Below, piece after piece: positions 35,065 through 44,478 of a stretch of DNA of 64,000 bases. The stretch covers positions 9,768 through 73,767 of the forward strand of contig CAKVOU010000011.1 of the NCBI GenBank assembly GCA_934796165.1. The letters are read 5' to 3'. Position 1 is the first letter of the stretch. Every line of letters begins with the position of its first letter. A program made the position numbers and the translations under genes. Source of the DNA: an uncultured Eubacteriales bacterium (GTDB lineage Bacteria > Bacillota > Clostridia > Oscillospirales > CAG-272). The notes beneath the pieces are model-generated. The model had not been told where the DNA came from. It made no database searches and saw only the letters and a list, made by a program, of their open reading frames with translations.

Positions 35065-36504
35065 ATGAAAAAATATGTTGTCACCGGCAGAAAGCCGGAG
35101 CGGGTGTTCCGCTTCTTCGAAGACCTCAATGCCATTCCCCGCGGCTCGCACAATGAAAAAGCCGTCTCGGATTTCCTCCTTGCGTTCGCAAAACAGCGCG
35201 GACTGGAAGCGTATCAGGACAGCGCAAACAACGTCTTTGTCCGTATGCCCGCAACGCCCGGTATGGAGGATCGCCCCACGGTTCTTTTGCAGGGACACAT
35301 GGATATGGTCTGCGAGAAAAACGCGGACGTTTCTCACAATTTTGAAAAAGACGGAATCGATATGTACACCGACGGCAAGTATCTCCGCGCCCGCGGTACC
35401 ACGCTCGGCGGCGACGACGGAATCGCAGACGCTATGATGATGGCAATCATGGACGGGGAACTGGAAAAGCACCCCGCCATGGAATTCCTCATCACTACCT
35501 GCGAGGAGGTCGGACTCGACGGTGCCAAGGCGTTTGACTATTCCCGCGTTACGGCAAAGCGTATGATTAACCTGGACAGCGAAAACGAGGACCAGGTGAC
35601 CGTCGGTTGCGCCGGCGGCGTGCGTACCGACCTTGTGCTTCCTGTCAGACAGGTGAACTTCCGCGGCATCGCGCTCCGTCTCACGGTCCGCGGTCTTGCC
35701 GGCGGACATTCCGGTGAAAACATCAACTCCGGCAGAGCCAACGCCAATAAGCTCATGGGCAGAATCCTTGCGGCGGCTCCCGATTTCCGCCTCATTTCGA
35801 TTGACGGCGGTTCCAAGGATAATGCCATCCCGCGCGAATGCACCGCCGTCATCGCGGTTCCCGCGTTTCTGAAACAGGCGTTTCTTACGGACTTTATCCC
35901 CAATGAAGAAGCGGCAATCCGCGGGGAACTTTTCCCCGATGACGCAGGCTTCACTCTCACGGCGGAGCCTGTGACTTCCCCCGCAAAAATGTGGGATAAG
36001 AATTCCACGCTCCGCGTTGTGTCGGTGCTGGCGGGCGTCGCAAACGGCGTGCTTTCCATGAGCCGGAATGTCCCCGGTCTTGTCGGATATTCCAGAAGCC
36101 TCGGCGTCATCAGAACCGAGGGCGACCGCGTGTCGCTCGTGTTCTCCGCACGCTCCGCAACCGAGAGCCAGCTTGACGCGTCGGAGGATGAGCTTTCCGC
36201 ACTCGGCGCACTCGCCGGTGCAGAAGTCAGCCACTACAGCCGCTATCCCGGCTGGGATTTTGCCGAAAACTCCCCCGTCCGTGACACGTGGCTTGCCGCA
36301 TACAAGCGTCTTTTCGGCACGGAGCCGAAGGTCACCGTTATCCATGCGGGACTGGAGTGCGGAATCATTTCCTCGCACCTGCCCGAGCTTGACATGATCT
36401 CCGTCGGTCCCGACATGAAGGACATCCATTCACCCGACGAGGCGCTGGACCTCGACTCCTGCGAGCGGATTTTCCGGGTGCTTGAAGCAGTCCTTGCCGA
36501 CTGA
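35065..36504 (+). CDS. pepD: Aminoacyl-histidine dipeptidase (PepD, M20 family)
   Basis: The 479-residue cytoplasmic metallopeptidase cleaves Xaa-His and other dipeptides. Zinc ligands and catalytic residues are visible: GHMDMVCEK (H78, D80), GGDDGIADA near residue 114, CEEVGLDGA near residue 145, a conserved NLDSENED stretch and a final histidine in the HSPDEALDL segment. GAAGG lies 9 bases before the ATG at 35065. No clear promoter was found in the 246 bases upstream, which hold repeat copy A and a pyrimidine-rich stretch. Confidence 0.95.
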   Translation: MKKYVVTGRKPERVFRFFEDLNAIPRGSHNEKAVSDFLLAFAKQRGLEAYQDSANNVFVRMPATPGMEDRPTVLLQGHMDMVCEKNADVSHNFEKDGIDMYTDGKYLRARGTTLGGDDGIADAMMMAIMDGELEKHPAMEFLITTCEEVGLDGAKAFDYSRVTAKRMINLDSENEDQVTVGCAGGVRTDLVLPVRQVNFRGIALRLTVRGLAGGHSGENINSGRANANKLMGRILAAAPDFRLISIDGGSKDNAIPRECTAVIAVPAFLKQAFLTDFIPNEEAAIRGELFPDDAGFTLTAEPVTSPAKMWDKNSTLRVVSVLAGVANGVLSMSRNVPGLVGYSRSLGVIRTEGDRVSLVFSARSATESQLDASEDELSALGALAGAEVSHYSRYPGWDFAENSPVRDTWLAAYKRLFGTEPKVTVIHAGLECGIISSHLPELDMISVGPDMKDIHSPDEALDLDSCERIFRVLEAVLAD

Positions 36505-36533
36505 TTTCGCGGGAAACCTCCAAGAACTGATAC

Positions 36534-36567
36534 AAAACGGCACGTTCTGCTCGGAATGTGCCGTTTT
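36534..36567 (+). terminator. Terminator of pepD
   Basis: AAAACGGCAC and GTGCCGTTTT around a 14-base loop, then CTTTT. Confidence 0.85.
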
Positions 36568-36656
36568 CTTTTGCACACAGAGAAAAACGGGCGGAACGGG
36601 TCGAGCGAAATCTCTCCCTTCGGGGCGTTCCGGCGCGTCGAAAATCCGAAAATGAC

Positions 36657-36685
36657 TGTACAAAATACAAATGATATGATATAAT
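36657..36685 (+). promoter_or_regulatory. Promoter of rlmB
   Basis: TGTACA (36657-36662), 17-base spacer, TATAAT (36680-36685), embedded in an A+T-rich patch (ATATAATATATATAATTA) that is conspicuous in this G+C-rich window. Confidence 0.7.
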
Positions 36686-36820
36686 ATATATAATTATTTG
36701 TCATAAGAATCCGTCGGTCAATTGTGCCGCGGGCGGGAGTGATTTCCGTTCCGCACAGGGGCGGGATATGACGCATGGACCGGTGAGCGGTCAGAACGGA
36801 AAGGAACGGAAAAGCAACGT

Positions 36821-38023
36821 ATGGGATATAAAAAGTACGATACGGAAACGGAAAACGAGGGATACAAACCGTCAAAAAAAACGGGAGCTGGGTACGGGCA
36901 GACGAAAAGCGGTGCCACTTCCCGGGGGGACGGCGTACATAAAAACGGAAACCGGGGGCAGTATGCGGCGAGAGCCGATCGGGGCAACGAGGAAAAGAAG
37001 ACCTTCGGGGACAGCCGCAAGCCCCGCAGTACCTCTGAGCGAAGATATTCAGACCGGAAGTCCTATTCAGATCAGGGGCGGAAGCCTTACGGAGATACGG
37101 ACCGCAAGCCCTACGGGTCACATCCTGCAAACGGCAAGAAACCGTACCGCCCGGAACGTTCGTGGGAGACGGGAAACGGGGATGCGACGGCATCCTTCCC
37201 GGAAGAACTTGACAAGGCGTTTTCGGTCGGGGAAGAGACAAATCAAGCCGGAACGGACAACCCCGGGATCCACGGGGATTACGAAAACGGCGCGGTCATC
37301 GGGCGCAACGCGGTCAGGGAACTTTTGAAGAGCGAGCGGTCGATCGACAAGATTTTGGTCCAGCGCGGGGAACGGACCGGCTCCATCACCGTGCTTGTCG
37401 CGGAAGCAATCGGACGCGGAATCCCGGTCATTGAGGTGGAACGCGCAAAACTGGACAGCCTTGCGGGCTTCGCGCCGCACCAGGGCATCATCGCCATGGC
37501 GGCGGAAAAGGAATACTGCGAGGTGGGGGACATCCTCCGGATCGCAGAGGAACGCGGCGAGGCGCCGCTCATCGTCATCGCGGACGGTATCACCGATCCG
37601 TACAATCTCGGCGCACTCATCCGTTGCGCGGAAGGTGTCGGTGCGCACGGGCTCATCATTCCCAAACGCCATGCTGCAGGACTTACCCCGCTCGTCACCA
37701 AAGCGTCGGCGGGAGCGATCGAGCATCTTGCAATCGCAAAGGTCGCCAACCTCAACAACACCATCCGGAAGCTGAAAGAAAGCGGTGTCTGGGTATATGC
37801 CGCGGAAGCGGGTGGTCAGAACTACTATGACTGCGATTTCAGAGGGCCCTGTGCGCTGGTGTTCGGCAGTGAGGGTGACGGAGTGTCCCGCATGGTCAAG
37901 GAGAACAGCGACGCCATCGTTTCCATCCCGATGTATGGGCACGTCAATTCGTTCAACGTCTCTACCGCGGGCGCGGTCCTGCTTGCCGAGGCTTCGAGAC
38001 AGCATCACCTGACAAAAAACTGA
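36821..38023 (+). CDS. rlmB: 23S rRNA 2'-O-ribose methyltransferase RlmB (TrmH/SpoU) with long N-terminal extension
   Basis: The C-terminal 245 residues are a SpoU methyltransferase: substrate-binding domain from GAVIGRNAVRELL (about residue 157), then the knotted SPOUT domain with ADGITDPYNLGALIRCAE, VFGSEGDGVSRMV and SIPMYGHVNSFNVSTAGAV. RlmB methylates G2251 of 23S rRNA. The first 150 residues are low-complexity, basic and Gly/Tyr/Arg-rich (KPYGDTDRKPYGS), probably a disordered RNA-binding tail. AAGGAAC lies about 14 bases before the ATG. It is followed by the acidic-repeat membrane protein gene, likely in one transcript. Confidence 0.9.
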   Translation: MGYKKYDTETENEGYKPSKKTGAGYGQTKSGATSRGDGVHKNGNRGQYAARADRGNEEKKTFGDSRKPRSTSERRYSDRKSYSDQGRKPYGDTDRKPYGSHPANGKKPYRPERSWETGNGDATASFPEELDKAFSVGEETNQAGTDNPGIHGDYENGAVIGRNAVRELLKSERSIDKILVQRGERTGSITVLVAEAIGRGIPVIEVERAKLDSLAGFAPHQGIIAMAAEKEYCEVGDILRIAEERGEAPLIVIADGITDPYNLGALIRCAEGVGAHGLIIPKRHAAGLTPLVTKASAGAIEHLAIAKVANLNNTIRKLKESGVWVYAAEAGGQNYYDCDFRGPCALVFGSEGDGVSRMVKENSDAIVSIPMYGHVNSFNVSTAGAVLLAEASRQHHLTKN

Positions 38024-38083
38024 TTGCGCCCGGGTGGCGGAAACATACAGGAACGTAACCGAAAAAAGAAAGGAGGGATTCCC

Positions 38084-41000
38084 GTGAGCGACCGGAACGG
38101 ACAGGATAACAATATCGACGAGCTTCTGAAGCGCCTGAACAAAATGTACGGCGCCGATCCGGCAGGCGGGAAGCCCTCGGAGAAGAAGCCAAAGGAAACC
38201 GGAAGCGGGGAAATGGATCCGGAGCTTCGCCGGATGCTGGAACAGGCGATCACGGACGGAGTGCCGGAGGAAAAAACGTCTTCCGTGCCTGCCTCCGTTG
38301 AAACGCCGGAGGACGAACCGGACGGGACGTCGGAAGCGCCGGAAAATCAACCCGCAGCGCGCGCGGAGGAAGCGATCCGCGCAGATATTCTGAAACAGCT
38401 TGGTGACACCATTTCTCCTGATGAAGAAGTGCCGGTTGACGCGGAGGGACGCGCAGAAGCGGAGGAACTCACCGCAACGGAAGAATCTGCCGATGCGGGA
38501 GAACCCGCAGACGCGGAAGAGTCCGCAGATGAAGAAACCCTTGACGCGGAAGAATCAGCGGGCGAAGAAACCCTTGATGCGGAAGAATCCGCAGACGCAG
38601 AGGAACCGGCAGACAAAGAAGCCTTTGCCGACTCGGAGGAACCTGCTGTCACATCCACTGCAACTGTGCAAGCGCCCTTGATTGCCGAGGACTTTTCGAT
38701 GACGGAGCGTGCCGCAGAAATCGCTCCTTGGGACGAAGCCGGAGACGAGAAAGAACCGGCAGACGCGGGAGAACCCGCAGACGCGGAAGAACCCGCAGAC
38801 GCGGAAGAACCCGCAGACGCAGAAGAACCCGCAGACGCAGAGGAACCTGCTGACGAAGAAACCTTTGCCGACTCGGAAGAATCCGCGGGCGAAGAAACCC
38901 TTGATGCGGAAGAACCCGCAGACGAAGAAAAGTCCGCCGACGCAGAGGAACCGGCAGATGCGGGAGAACCCGCAGACGCGGAAGAACCCGCAGTCGCAGA
39001 GGAACCTGCTGACGAGGAAACTTTTGCCGACTCGGAAGAATCCGCTGTCACATCCGCTGCAACTGTGCAAGCGCCCTTGATTGCCGAGGATTTTTCGATG
39101 ACGGAGCGTGCCGCAGAGATCGCTCCTTGGGACGAAGCTAAAGACGAGAAAGAAGCGGCTGATGCGGAAGAACCCGCAGACGAAGAAACCCTTGACGACT
39201 CGGAAGAACCCGCAGACGAAAAAGTCTTCGCCGATGCAGAGAAACCTGCCGACGAAGAAACCTTTGCCGACTCGGAGGAACCCGTAGACGCAGAAGAGTC
39301 CGCAGACGCGGGAGAATCCGCAGACGCAGAAGAGTCCGCAGACGCGGAAGAATCCGCAGACGCAGAAGAGTTCGCAGACGCAGAAGAACCCGCGGGCGAA
39401 GAAACCCTTGACGACTCGGAAGAATCCGCAGACGAAGAAACCCTTGCCGATTCGGAAGAAATCATCGCAACGGAAGAACCCGCAGACGAAGTATCGACTG
39501 ACGAGGAAACCTTTGCCGATGCGGAAGAATTGCCAACACCTTCTGCAGATCCTGTAACATCAGAATCTCCCGAAGCACCCCCCGCAAATTCCACGACCTC
39601 CGCGTTTCCTGCAGCTCCCGCGGGTCTTCCGCCGGAGTTCCGGGACGGACATATTCTGTCCGACGGAGATATCCGCACCCTGCTTGATCTCGGCTACGAA
39701 AAAGAGCTCGCCGGGTTCATCGGCTATGAGCGCATTGACTCGGTGCGTCGGGAGGGAACCGGCGTTTCGACTCCTGTCGGTGCCCGTAAAAAGAAGAAAA
39801 ACAAGCGCAAACCGCAGAAGTCCGCAAAGCCACTCGGAAACCTTGCGGAATACACCGACCGCGACCAGAATTACGAGGTCTGCGCCCGTTTCGCGGAGCG
39901 CCGCCGCCATCTGTACATCCGTTTTGCCGGAACACTTCTGTTCGCGGTGCTCCTCCTCATTTACGATATGCCGCACCTGTTCGGTATCCCCGGATTCGGT
40001 GCGCTCAATCCGGACAGCGTTCCGGGACTGTACGCCTTCTTCGGGCTTCAGATCCTGCTCCTTTCTTCGGTGCTGTCCTTCCGCCAGATCCTTCGCGGGA
40101 TTAAACGCGCGGCGGCTTTTGAAGCGGATCTGTATCTCATGCCCATCGTGCTGATCCTGTTCAACATGGCATATGACATTTTGCTTTTGTCCTTTGGCTG
40201 TGACGGAACCCCGGATCTCTTCCACTTCGTGACCGTTCTGTATCTGCTCTTTGCCATCGGCGGAGAATTGCTCCTGCTTGGCAGGGAGGAGTTGACCTTT
40301 GATACCATCTCCCGGGACGGGGACCGCTATACGCTGGAGCACACCGGCTACAACGAAAAGGACGGGAACATTTATCAGGTCCGGAAAACAGGGTTCCTGT
40401 CCGGAACCTTTGCGCGGATTCGCACGGAAACCCCGCTCCGGGTACTCAGCATCTTTTCGTTCGTTGCAATCCTGTTTTCGCTTCTGATGGCGGCGGGCGA
40501 ATTCATTCTGACCGGAGATCTTGTCAAGGTGTTTTCGACGTTTATGAAATCGCTTGCGCTCTGTCTCCCGCTTTCTTCAACGGCGGCGTTTACGCTTCCG
40601 CAGTTCCTTATGACGAGAGAGCTGCACAAGCACGGCTGTGCCGTGGTCGGGGATGCGTCGGTGGAAGAATACGCCGGAGAAAAGACGGTCATCTTCCGGG
40701 AAGAGGACATTTTCCGCGCCGGTTCCCGCGTCGGTTTTTCTGCGGCGGGAAAGAAGAAGCTGACGGAACAGTTCCACCTGTGCGGCGCACTCTTCCATAA
40801 GATCGGCGGAACGCTTTCTTCGGTGCTCGATCTGTCGCTTGCCAGGTCCGTGGACAAAGAGACGGTGGAATTCGGCGAGGTCGGAGAGGATGGACTGACC
40901 GCGACTGTCGGCGAAACCGACGCCGTGATCGGCAGTGCTGCGTATCTTGCGGCGCGCGGGATCCGCATCCCTCCGGAAAGCGCGGAGCGGGCGTATCTCC

Positions 41001-41515
41001 GGAAATCCGACTGCATTCCGCTTTACGTTGCCTTTGACGGGGAGGTCTGCCTCATTCTGGAGATGACCTACCGCATCGGCGAGGCGACCGAACAGATGAT
41101 CCACGAGCTGAACGAAAACGGAACGCATATCGGCGTCAGCGTGGCGGATCCCTGTCTGACGGCGCCGTTTGTCTGGCGGCTCCGGAGGCTTGAACCGGAC
41201 AGAATCAAGCTGTACCGTGTTTCTCACATTCACGCAAATGAGAGCTTCCGCTCGATCGACGGCGGAATCTCTGCAAAGCGTGCCAAAAATCTGATTCTGC
41301 CCCTTGTCGCGTGCCGCCGGCTCTGTCAGACGCGCCGCACCGTGACCGGGATTCTCATTGTCAGCAGCATAGTGTCCGCTTTGTTTGTTTCCGCGCTCCT
41401 GTTCACCGGTGCGATCGGTTATCTCGCGCCCGCTATGATCGCGCTCTATCAGTTGGTCTGGTTTGCGCCGATGCTTCTGGCATCCGGCTGCCACCTGAAC
41501 CGGGAAGGAAAATAA
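38084..41515 (+). CDS. Acidic-repeat membrane protein with degenerate P1B-type ATPase-like region
   Basis: The 1143-residue product starts at a GTG after AAAGGAGGG. Residues 1-120 are charged; about 120-490 are repeats of ADAEEP, ADEETF and ADSEE units. A basic hinge (ARKKKKNKRK) leads to membrane spans from about residue 607 (YIRFAGTLLFAVLLLIYDM and three more), then a pair around 785-845. What follows resembles P-type ATPase order: HGCAVVGDASVEEYAGEKTV aligns with the stretch before the DKTGT phosphorylation site, but FREEDIF replaces DKTGT. VIGSAAYLAARGIRIP, LYVAFDGEVCLILEM and HIGVSVADP mirror the nucleotide and P-domain motifs, with TGD replaced by VAD. Two or three C-terminal spans finish the protein. 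It would therefore be a catalytically dead relative. This fold reading is mine and not proven; function unknown. Confidence 0.6.
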   Translation: MSDRNGQDNNIDELLKRLNKMYGADPAGGKPSEKKPKETGSGEMDPELRRMLEQAITDGVPEEKTSSVPASVETPEDEPDGTSEAPENQPAARAEEAIRADILKQLGDTISPDEEVPVDAEGRAEAEELTATEESADAGEPADAEESADEETLDAEESAGEETLDAEESADAEEPADKEAFADSEEPAVTSTATVQAPLIAEDFSMTERAAEIAPWDEAGDEKEPADAGEPADAEEPADAEEPADAEEPADAEEPADEETFADSEESAGEETLDAEEPADEEKSADAEEPADAGEPADAEEPAVAEEPADEETFADSEESAVTSAATVQAPLIAEDFSMTERAAEIAPWDEAKDEKEAADAEEPADEETLDDSEEPADEKVFADAEKPADEETFADSEEPVDAEESADAGESADAEESADAEESADAEEFADAEEPAGEETLDDSEESADEETLADSEEIIATEEPADEVSTDEETFADAEELPTPSADPVTSESPEAPPANSTTSAFPAAPAGLPPEFRDGHILSDGDIRTLLDLGYEKELAGFIGYERIDSVRREGTGVSTPVGARKKKKNKRKPQKSAKPLGNLAEYTDRDQNYEVCARFAERRRHLYIRFAGTLLFAVLLLIYDMPHLFGIPGFGALNPDSVPGLYAFFGLQILLLSSVLSFRQILRGIKRAAAFEADLYLMPIVLILFNMAYDILLLSFGCDGTPDLFHFVTVLYLLFAIGGELLLLGREELTFDTISRDGDRYTLEHTGYNEKDGNIYQVRKTGFLSGTFARIRTETPLRVLSIFSFVAILFSLLMAAGEFILTGDLVKVFSTFMKSLALCLPLSSTAAFTLPQFLMTRELHKHGCAVVGDASVEEYAGEKTVIFREEDIFRAGSRVGFSAAGKKKLTEQFHLCGALFHKIGGTLSSVLDLSLARSVDKETVEFGEVGEDGLTATVGETDAVIGSAAYLAARGIRIPPESAERAYLRKSDCIPLYVAFDGEVCLILEMTYRIGEATEQMIHELNENGTHIGVSVADPCLTAPFVWRLRRLEPDRIKLYRVSHIHANESFRSIDGGISAKRAKNLILPLVACRRLCQTRRTVTGILIVSSIVSALFVSALLFTGAIGYLAPAMIALYQLVWFAPMLLASGCHLNREGK
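38450..39540 (+). repeat. In-frame acidic repeat tract in the P-type-ATPase-like gene
   Basis: Dozens of copies of an 18-base unit (GCAGACGCGGAAGAACCC and variants, coding ADAEEP) mixed with 15-24 base variants. A larger unit of about 125 bases, coding TATVQAPLIAEDFSMTERAA and the following residues, occurs twice, 399 bases (133 codons) apart (from 38645 and from 39044). All units keep the reading frame. Confidence 0.9.
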
Positions 41516-41518
41516 TCC

Positions 41519-43381
41519 ATGAACGAAAACATCAGTTCCGTCCTCAAGTCCGTCTCCAAACCGGGCAGATATGTCGGCGGGGAATACGGACAGGTCGTGA
41601 AATGCAGGGAAGCGGTCAAGGCACGGTTTGCCTTCTGTTTCCCGGATACCTATGAGATCGGTATGTCCAATCTCGGCATGCGGATTCTGTACGGCGCGCT
41701 CAACGAGCAGCCCGACATCTGGTGCGAGCGGGTATTTGACCCGTGGACGGATATGCAGGACAAAATGCGGGAATACGGATTCCCGCTGACGGCGCTGGAG
41801 AGCGGCGACCCGATCCGGATGTTTGATTTCGTCGGCTTCACGCTCCAGTACGAAATGAGCTACACCAATGTGCTCAATATGCTGGATCTTGCGCACATCC
41901 CGCTCCGCGCATCCGACCGGGAGGAGAGCGATCCGATTGTGATCGGCGGCGGACCCTGCGCGTATAACCCCGAACCGATGGCGGATTTCTTTGACCTTTT
42001 CAACATCGGCGAGGGTGAGGAAATGCTCCCCGAGATCGTGCGGCTTTATATCCGTATGAAGGATGAGGGAAGATACACCCGCGAGGCGTTTCTGCACGAG
42101 GCGGCACGCACAATCGAGGGAGTATATGTGCCGTCCCTCTACCGCGTGACCTACCATGAGGACGGAACGATCGAAGCGTACACCCCCATTTACGATGATA
42201 TTCCGAAGCAGGTCAGGCGCCGGATCATCAAGGATATGGACAAGTCCTACTTCCCGGAAAAGCCGGTCATGCCGTACATCGAAACGGTGCACGACCGCAT
42301 CATGCTGGAGGTGTTTCGCGGCTGTATCCGCGGTTGTCGTTTCTGCCAGGCGGGCATGATCTACCGCCCCGTCAGAGAAAAGTCGGCGGACGTGCTCAAC
42401 TGCCAGGCGGAACATATTTTCAAGGCGACGGGGTATGAGGAGATTTCCATGTCGTCGCTTTCCATCAGCGACTACACGCATCTGGAGGAGCTGACCGAAA
42501 AACTGCTTGAGTGGACCGACCGCAATATGGTCAGTCTGTCGCTCCCGTCGCTCCGCGCGGACAGCTTTACCAAGGAACTGATGGCAAAGATCGCGACAGT
42601 GCGTTCCTCGTCCCTGACCTTCGCGCCGGAGGCGGGAACCCAGAGACTGCGCGATGTCATCAACAAGAACGTGACCGAGGAGGATCTCTTCCACGCGGTT
42701 AATGTCGCTTATGCCGGCGGCAAGAGCCAGGTCAAGCTGTACTTCATGGAGGGGCTTCCCACCGAGACCAATGAAGACCTCGCGGGGATTGCCGACCTCG
42801 CACACCGGGTCGTGGCGGAGTATTACCGCAACCCCGACCGCCCGAAGGGAAGATCGCCGCAGGTGACCATCAGCGTTTCCTGCTTTGTGCCCAAGCCCTT
42901 TACGCCGTTCCAGTGGGAACCGCAGGATTCCATGGAGACGCTGGTGGAAAAGCAGAAATATCTCGGCAGCTGTGTGACCGACCGCAAGGTACGTTACACG
43001 CATCATAACGCCGAGGTCAGCCATATCGAGGCGGTACTTGCCAAGGGTGACCGCAGAATGTGCGCGTCACTGGAGCTTGCCGCAAAGCGCGGTTTCCGCT
43101 TTGACGCATGGGACGAGTTCTTCAATTATAAGAACTGGCTCGCGGTTTTCTCTGACAGCGGTATTGATCCCGCGTTTTACGCAAACCGCCGCATTGCCGA
43201 GGACGAGGTACTCCCGTGGGATATCATCGATATCGGCGTGACCAAAGAATTTTTCCTCAGAGAAAAGCACAAGGCATACGGTGAGAAGACCACGCCGAAC
43301 TGCCGTGAAGCCTGCTCCGGATGCGGAGCAAACCGACTGGGAGGTGAGCACACGTGTTGCCCGAAACCAAAGAATCCCTGA
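41519..43381 (+). CDS. TIGR03960-type B12-binding radical SAM protein
   Basis: The 620-residue product has an N-terminal cobalamin-binding-like domain (RFAFCFPDTYEIGMSNLGMR near residue 39) and a radical SAM core with the cluster motif CIRGCRFC at about residue 270. The C-terminus is Cys-rich (CREACSGCGANRLGG...CC). This family is widespread in Clostridia, nearly always next to a TIGR03936 gene, and its reaction is not established; RNA or ribosome modification has been suggested by its usual neighbours. It starts three bases after the preceding stop codon, with GGGAAGGAA as ribosome site. Confidence 0.9.
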   Translation: MNENISSVLKSVSKPGRYVGGEYGQVVKCREAVKARFAFCFPDTYEIGMSNLGMRILYGALNEQPDIWCERVFDPWTDMQDKMREYGFPLTALESGDPIRMFDFVGFTLQYEMSYTNVLNMLDLAHIPLRASDREESDPIVIGGGPCAYNPEPMADFFDLFNIGEGEEMLPEIVRLYIRMKDEGRYTREAFLHEAARTIEGVYVPSLYRVTYHEDGTIEAYTPIYDDIPKQVRRRIIKDMDKSYFPEKPVMPYIETVHDRIMLEVFRGCIRGCRFCQAGMIYRPVREKSADVLNCQAEHIFKATGYEEISMSSLSISDYTHLEELTEKLLEWTDRNMVSLSLPSLRADSFTKELMAKIATVRSSSLTFAPEAGTQRLRDVINKNVTEEDLFHAVNVAYAGGKSQVKLYFMEGLPTETNEDLAGIADLAHRVVAEYYRNPDRPKGRSPQVTISVSCFVPKPFTPFQWEPQDSMETLVEKQKYLGSCVTDRKVRYTHHNAEVSHIEAVLAKGDRRMCASLELAAKRGFRFDAWDEFFNYKNWLAVFSDSGIDPAFYANRRIAEDEVLPWDIIDIGVTKEFFLREKHKAYGEKTTPNCREACSGCGANRLGGEHTCCPKPKNP

Positions 43382-44097
43382 TCTTCGGTGCGGACGAGCT
43401 TGCCGCGTATCCGCTCCTGCCTGCGCCCATCACGGTCAGATTCCGCTTCTCCAAAACGGGAAGTCTGCAATACATCTCCCACCTGGACCTGCAACGCACC
43501 TTCGGACGGGTGGTTTTGCGGGCGGGGATCCCGGTCTGGTATACCAAGGGCTTCAACCCGCACCCGAAGTTGGTATTTGCGCTTCCGCTTCCCGTCGGGA
43601 CCGAGAGCGTCACCGAATATCTGGACCTTCGCGTTGACCGGGAAATGGAGCCGTCGGAGATGATGACCCGGTTCAATTCCTGTCTTACCGACGAAATGAA
43701 AATCCTCGACGCGTATCTGCCGGAGCATCCGTTCTCCGAGATTGCGTTTGCGGAATATGAGATTGACCTCTGGTCGGCGGGGATCGGCGCGGAGTTTGCT
43801 CCTGCCGTAACCGCCTTCCTCACGACCTCCCCCGTTATGATTACGAGGAAGGGCAAGGCGGGCGACCGCACCGAGGACATGATCCCGCTCATCCGCCGCG
43901 TGTCGGCAACCTCCGGGGAGGGGCACGCACGGCTTGTACTTACAGTACACGCCGGAACCGGCGCACTTAATCCGGAATTCGTCGTGACGGCGCTCCGGGG
44001 GCGCTTCGGAATTCTTTCCGGTGATCCGCTTTGCGAGCATTATAGGATTCTCAGAAAGCGTCTGTTCACTTCGGACGGCGAGACGGAGTTCCGCTGA
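43354..44097 (+). CDS. TIGR03936 family (DUF2344) radical SAM-associated protein
   Basis: The 247-residue product begins with the typical VRFRFSKTGSLQYISHLDLQR segment (about residue 27) and the GFNPHPKLVFALPLPVG stretch. It is the usual partner of the TIGR03960 radical SAM protein and is thought to act with it; no reaction is known. A GTG at 43354, seven bases after GGAGGTG, overlaps the upstream gene by 28 bases, indicating translational coupling. Stem-loop repeat copy B lies just past the stop codon. Confidence 0.88.
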   Translation: MLPETKESLIFGADELAAYPLLPAPITVRFRFSKTGSLQYISHLDLQRTFGRVVLRAGIPVWYTKGFNPHPKLVFALPLPVGTESVTEYLDLRVDREMEPSEMMTRFNSCLTDEMKILDAYLPEHPFSEIAFAEYEIDLWSAGIGAEFAPAVTAFLTTSPVMITRKGKAGDRTEDMIPLIRRVSATSGEGHARLVLTVHAGTGALNPEFVVTALRGRFGILSGDPLCEHYRILRKRLFTSDGETEFR

Positions 44098-44100
44098 TCC

Positions 44101-44185
44101 CGGGGGCGGGCGCGGGGGCGACTTCCGCCCGTGCCGCGGCACAAGCCGCGCCGCAGCGCGGACTTCCGCCGCCCCCGCGCCCGCC
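44101..44185 (+). repeat. Intergenic stem-loop repeat, copy B
   Basis: Contains GCGACTTCCGCC (44118-44129) and GCGGACTTCCGCCGCCCCC (44158-44176). Its ends are perfect 16-base complements, GGCGGGCGCGGGGGCG (44105-44120) and 44170-44185. It starts four bases after the stop codon of the TIGR03936 gene. The following 290 bases before the next gene show nothing I can name. Confidence 0.85.
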
Positions 44186-44478
44186 TGTACGCCGAAGCCG
44201 CGCGGCGCTTTCCGCGCATATTCCGCGGAAGGGGACCCACGCACCTGCCCGAACGGCGGCTGAGCCGACTGTGCAAGCCGTTCCCCCGGCTCGCGTACCG
44301 CCCCCTCTGTTTGCAGACCTTCCCCGGTTTATGCAGACTGCCGTCCGGCTTGAGGCTGTTCCCCCGACGTTTACGTGCTTCGTTCCCCCCGCTTGCTTCG
44401 GGCGATTGCCGTCCGAAGATTTTTCACGTTTTTCCATGTCGTATTTTGATGTTGCCTGTCGGAAAGGGTTCTCTTTTT

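Noticed and set aside
38450..39540. Repeat tract as a possible CRISPR array
   Set aside because: Units are 15-24 bases, adjacent without unique spacers, and stay in frame inside a long gene.
44131..44478. Upstream in-frame extension of the YczE/YitT-like gene
   Set aside because: It crosses repeat copy B and has Arg/Pro-rich composition; GGAAAGGG marks the start at 44479.
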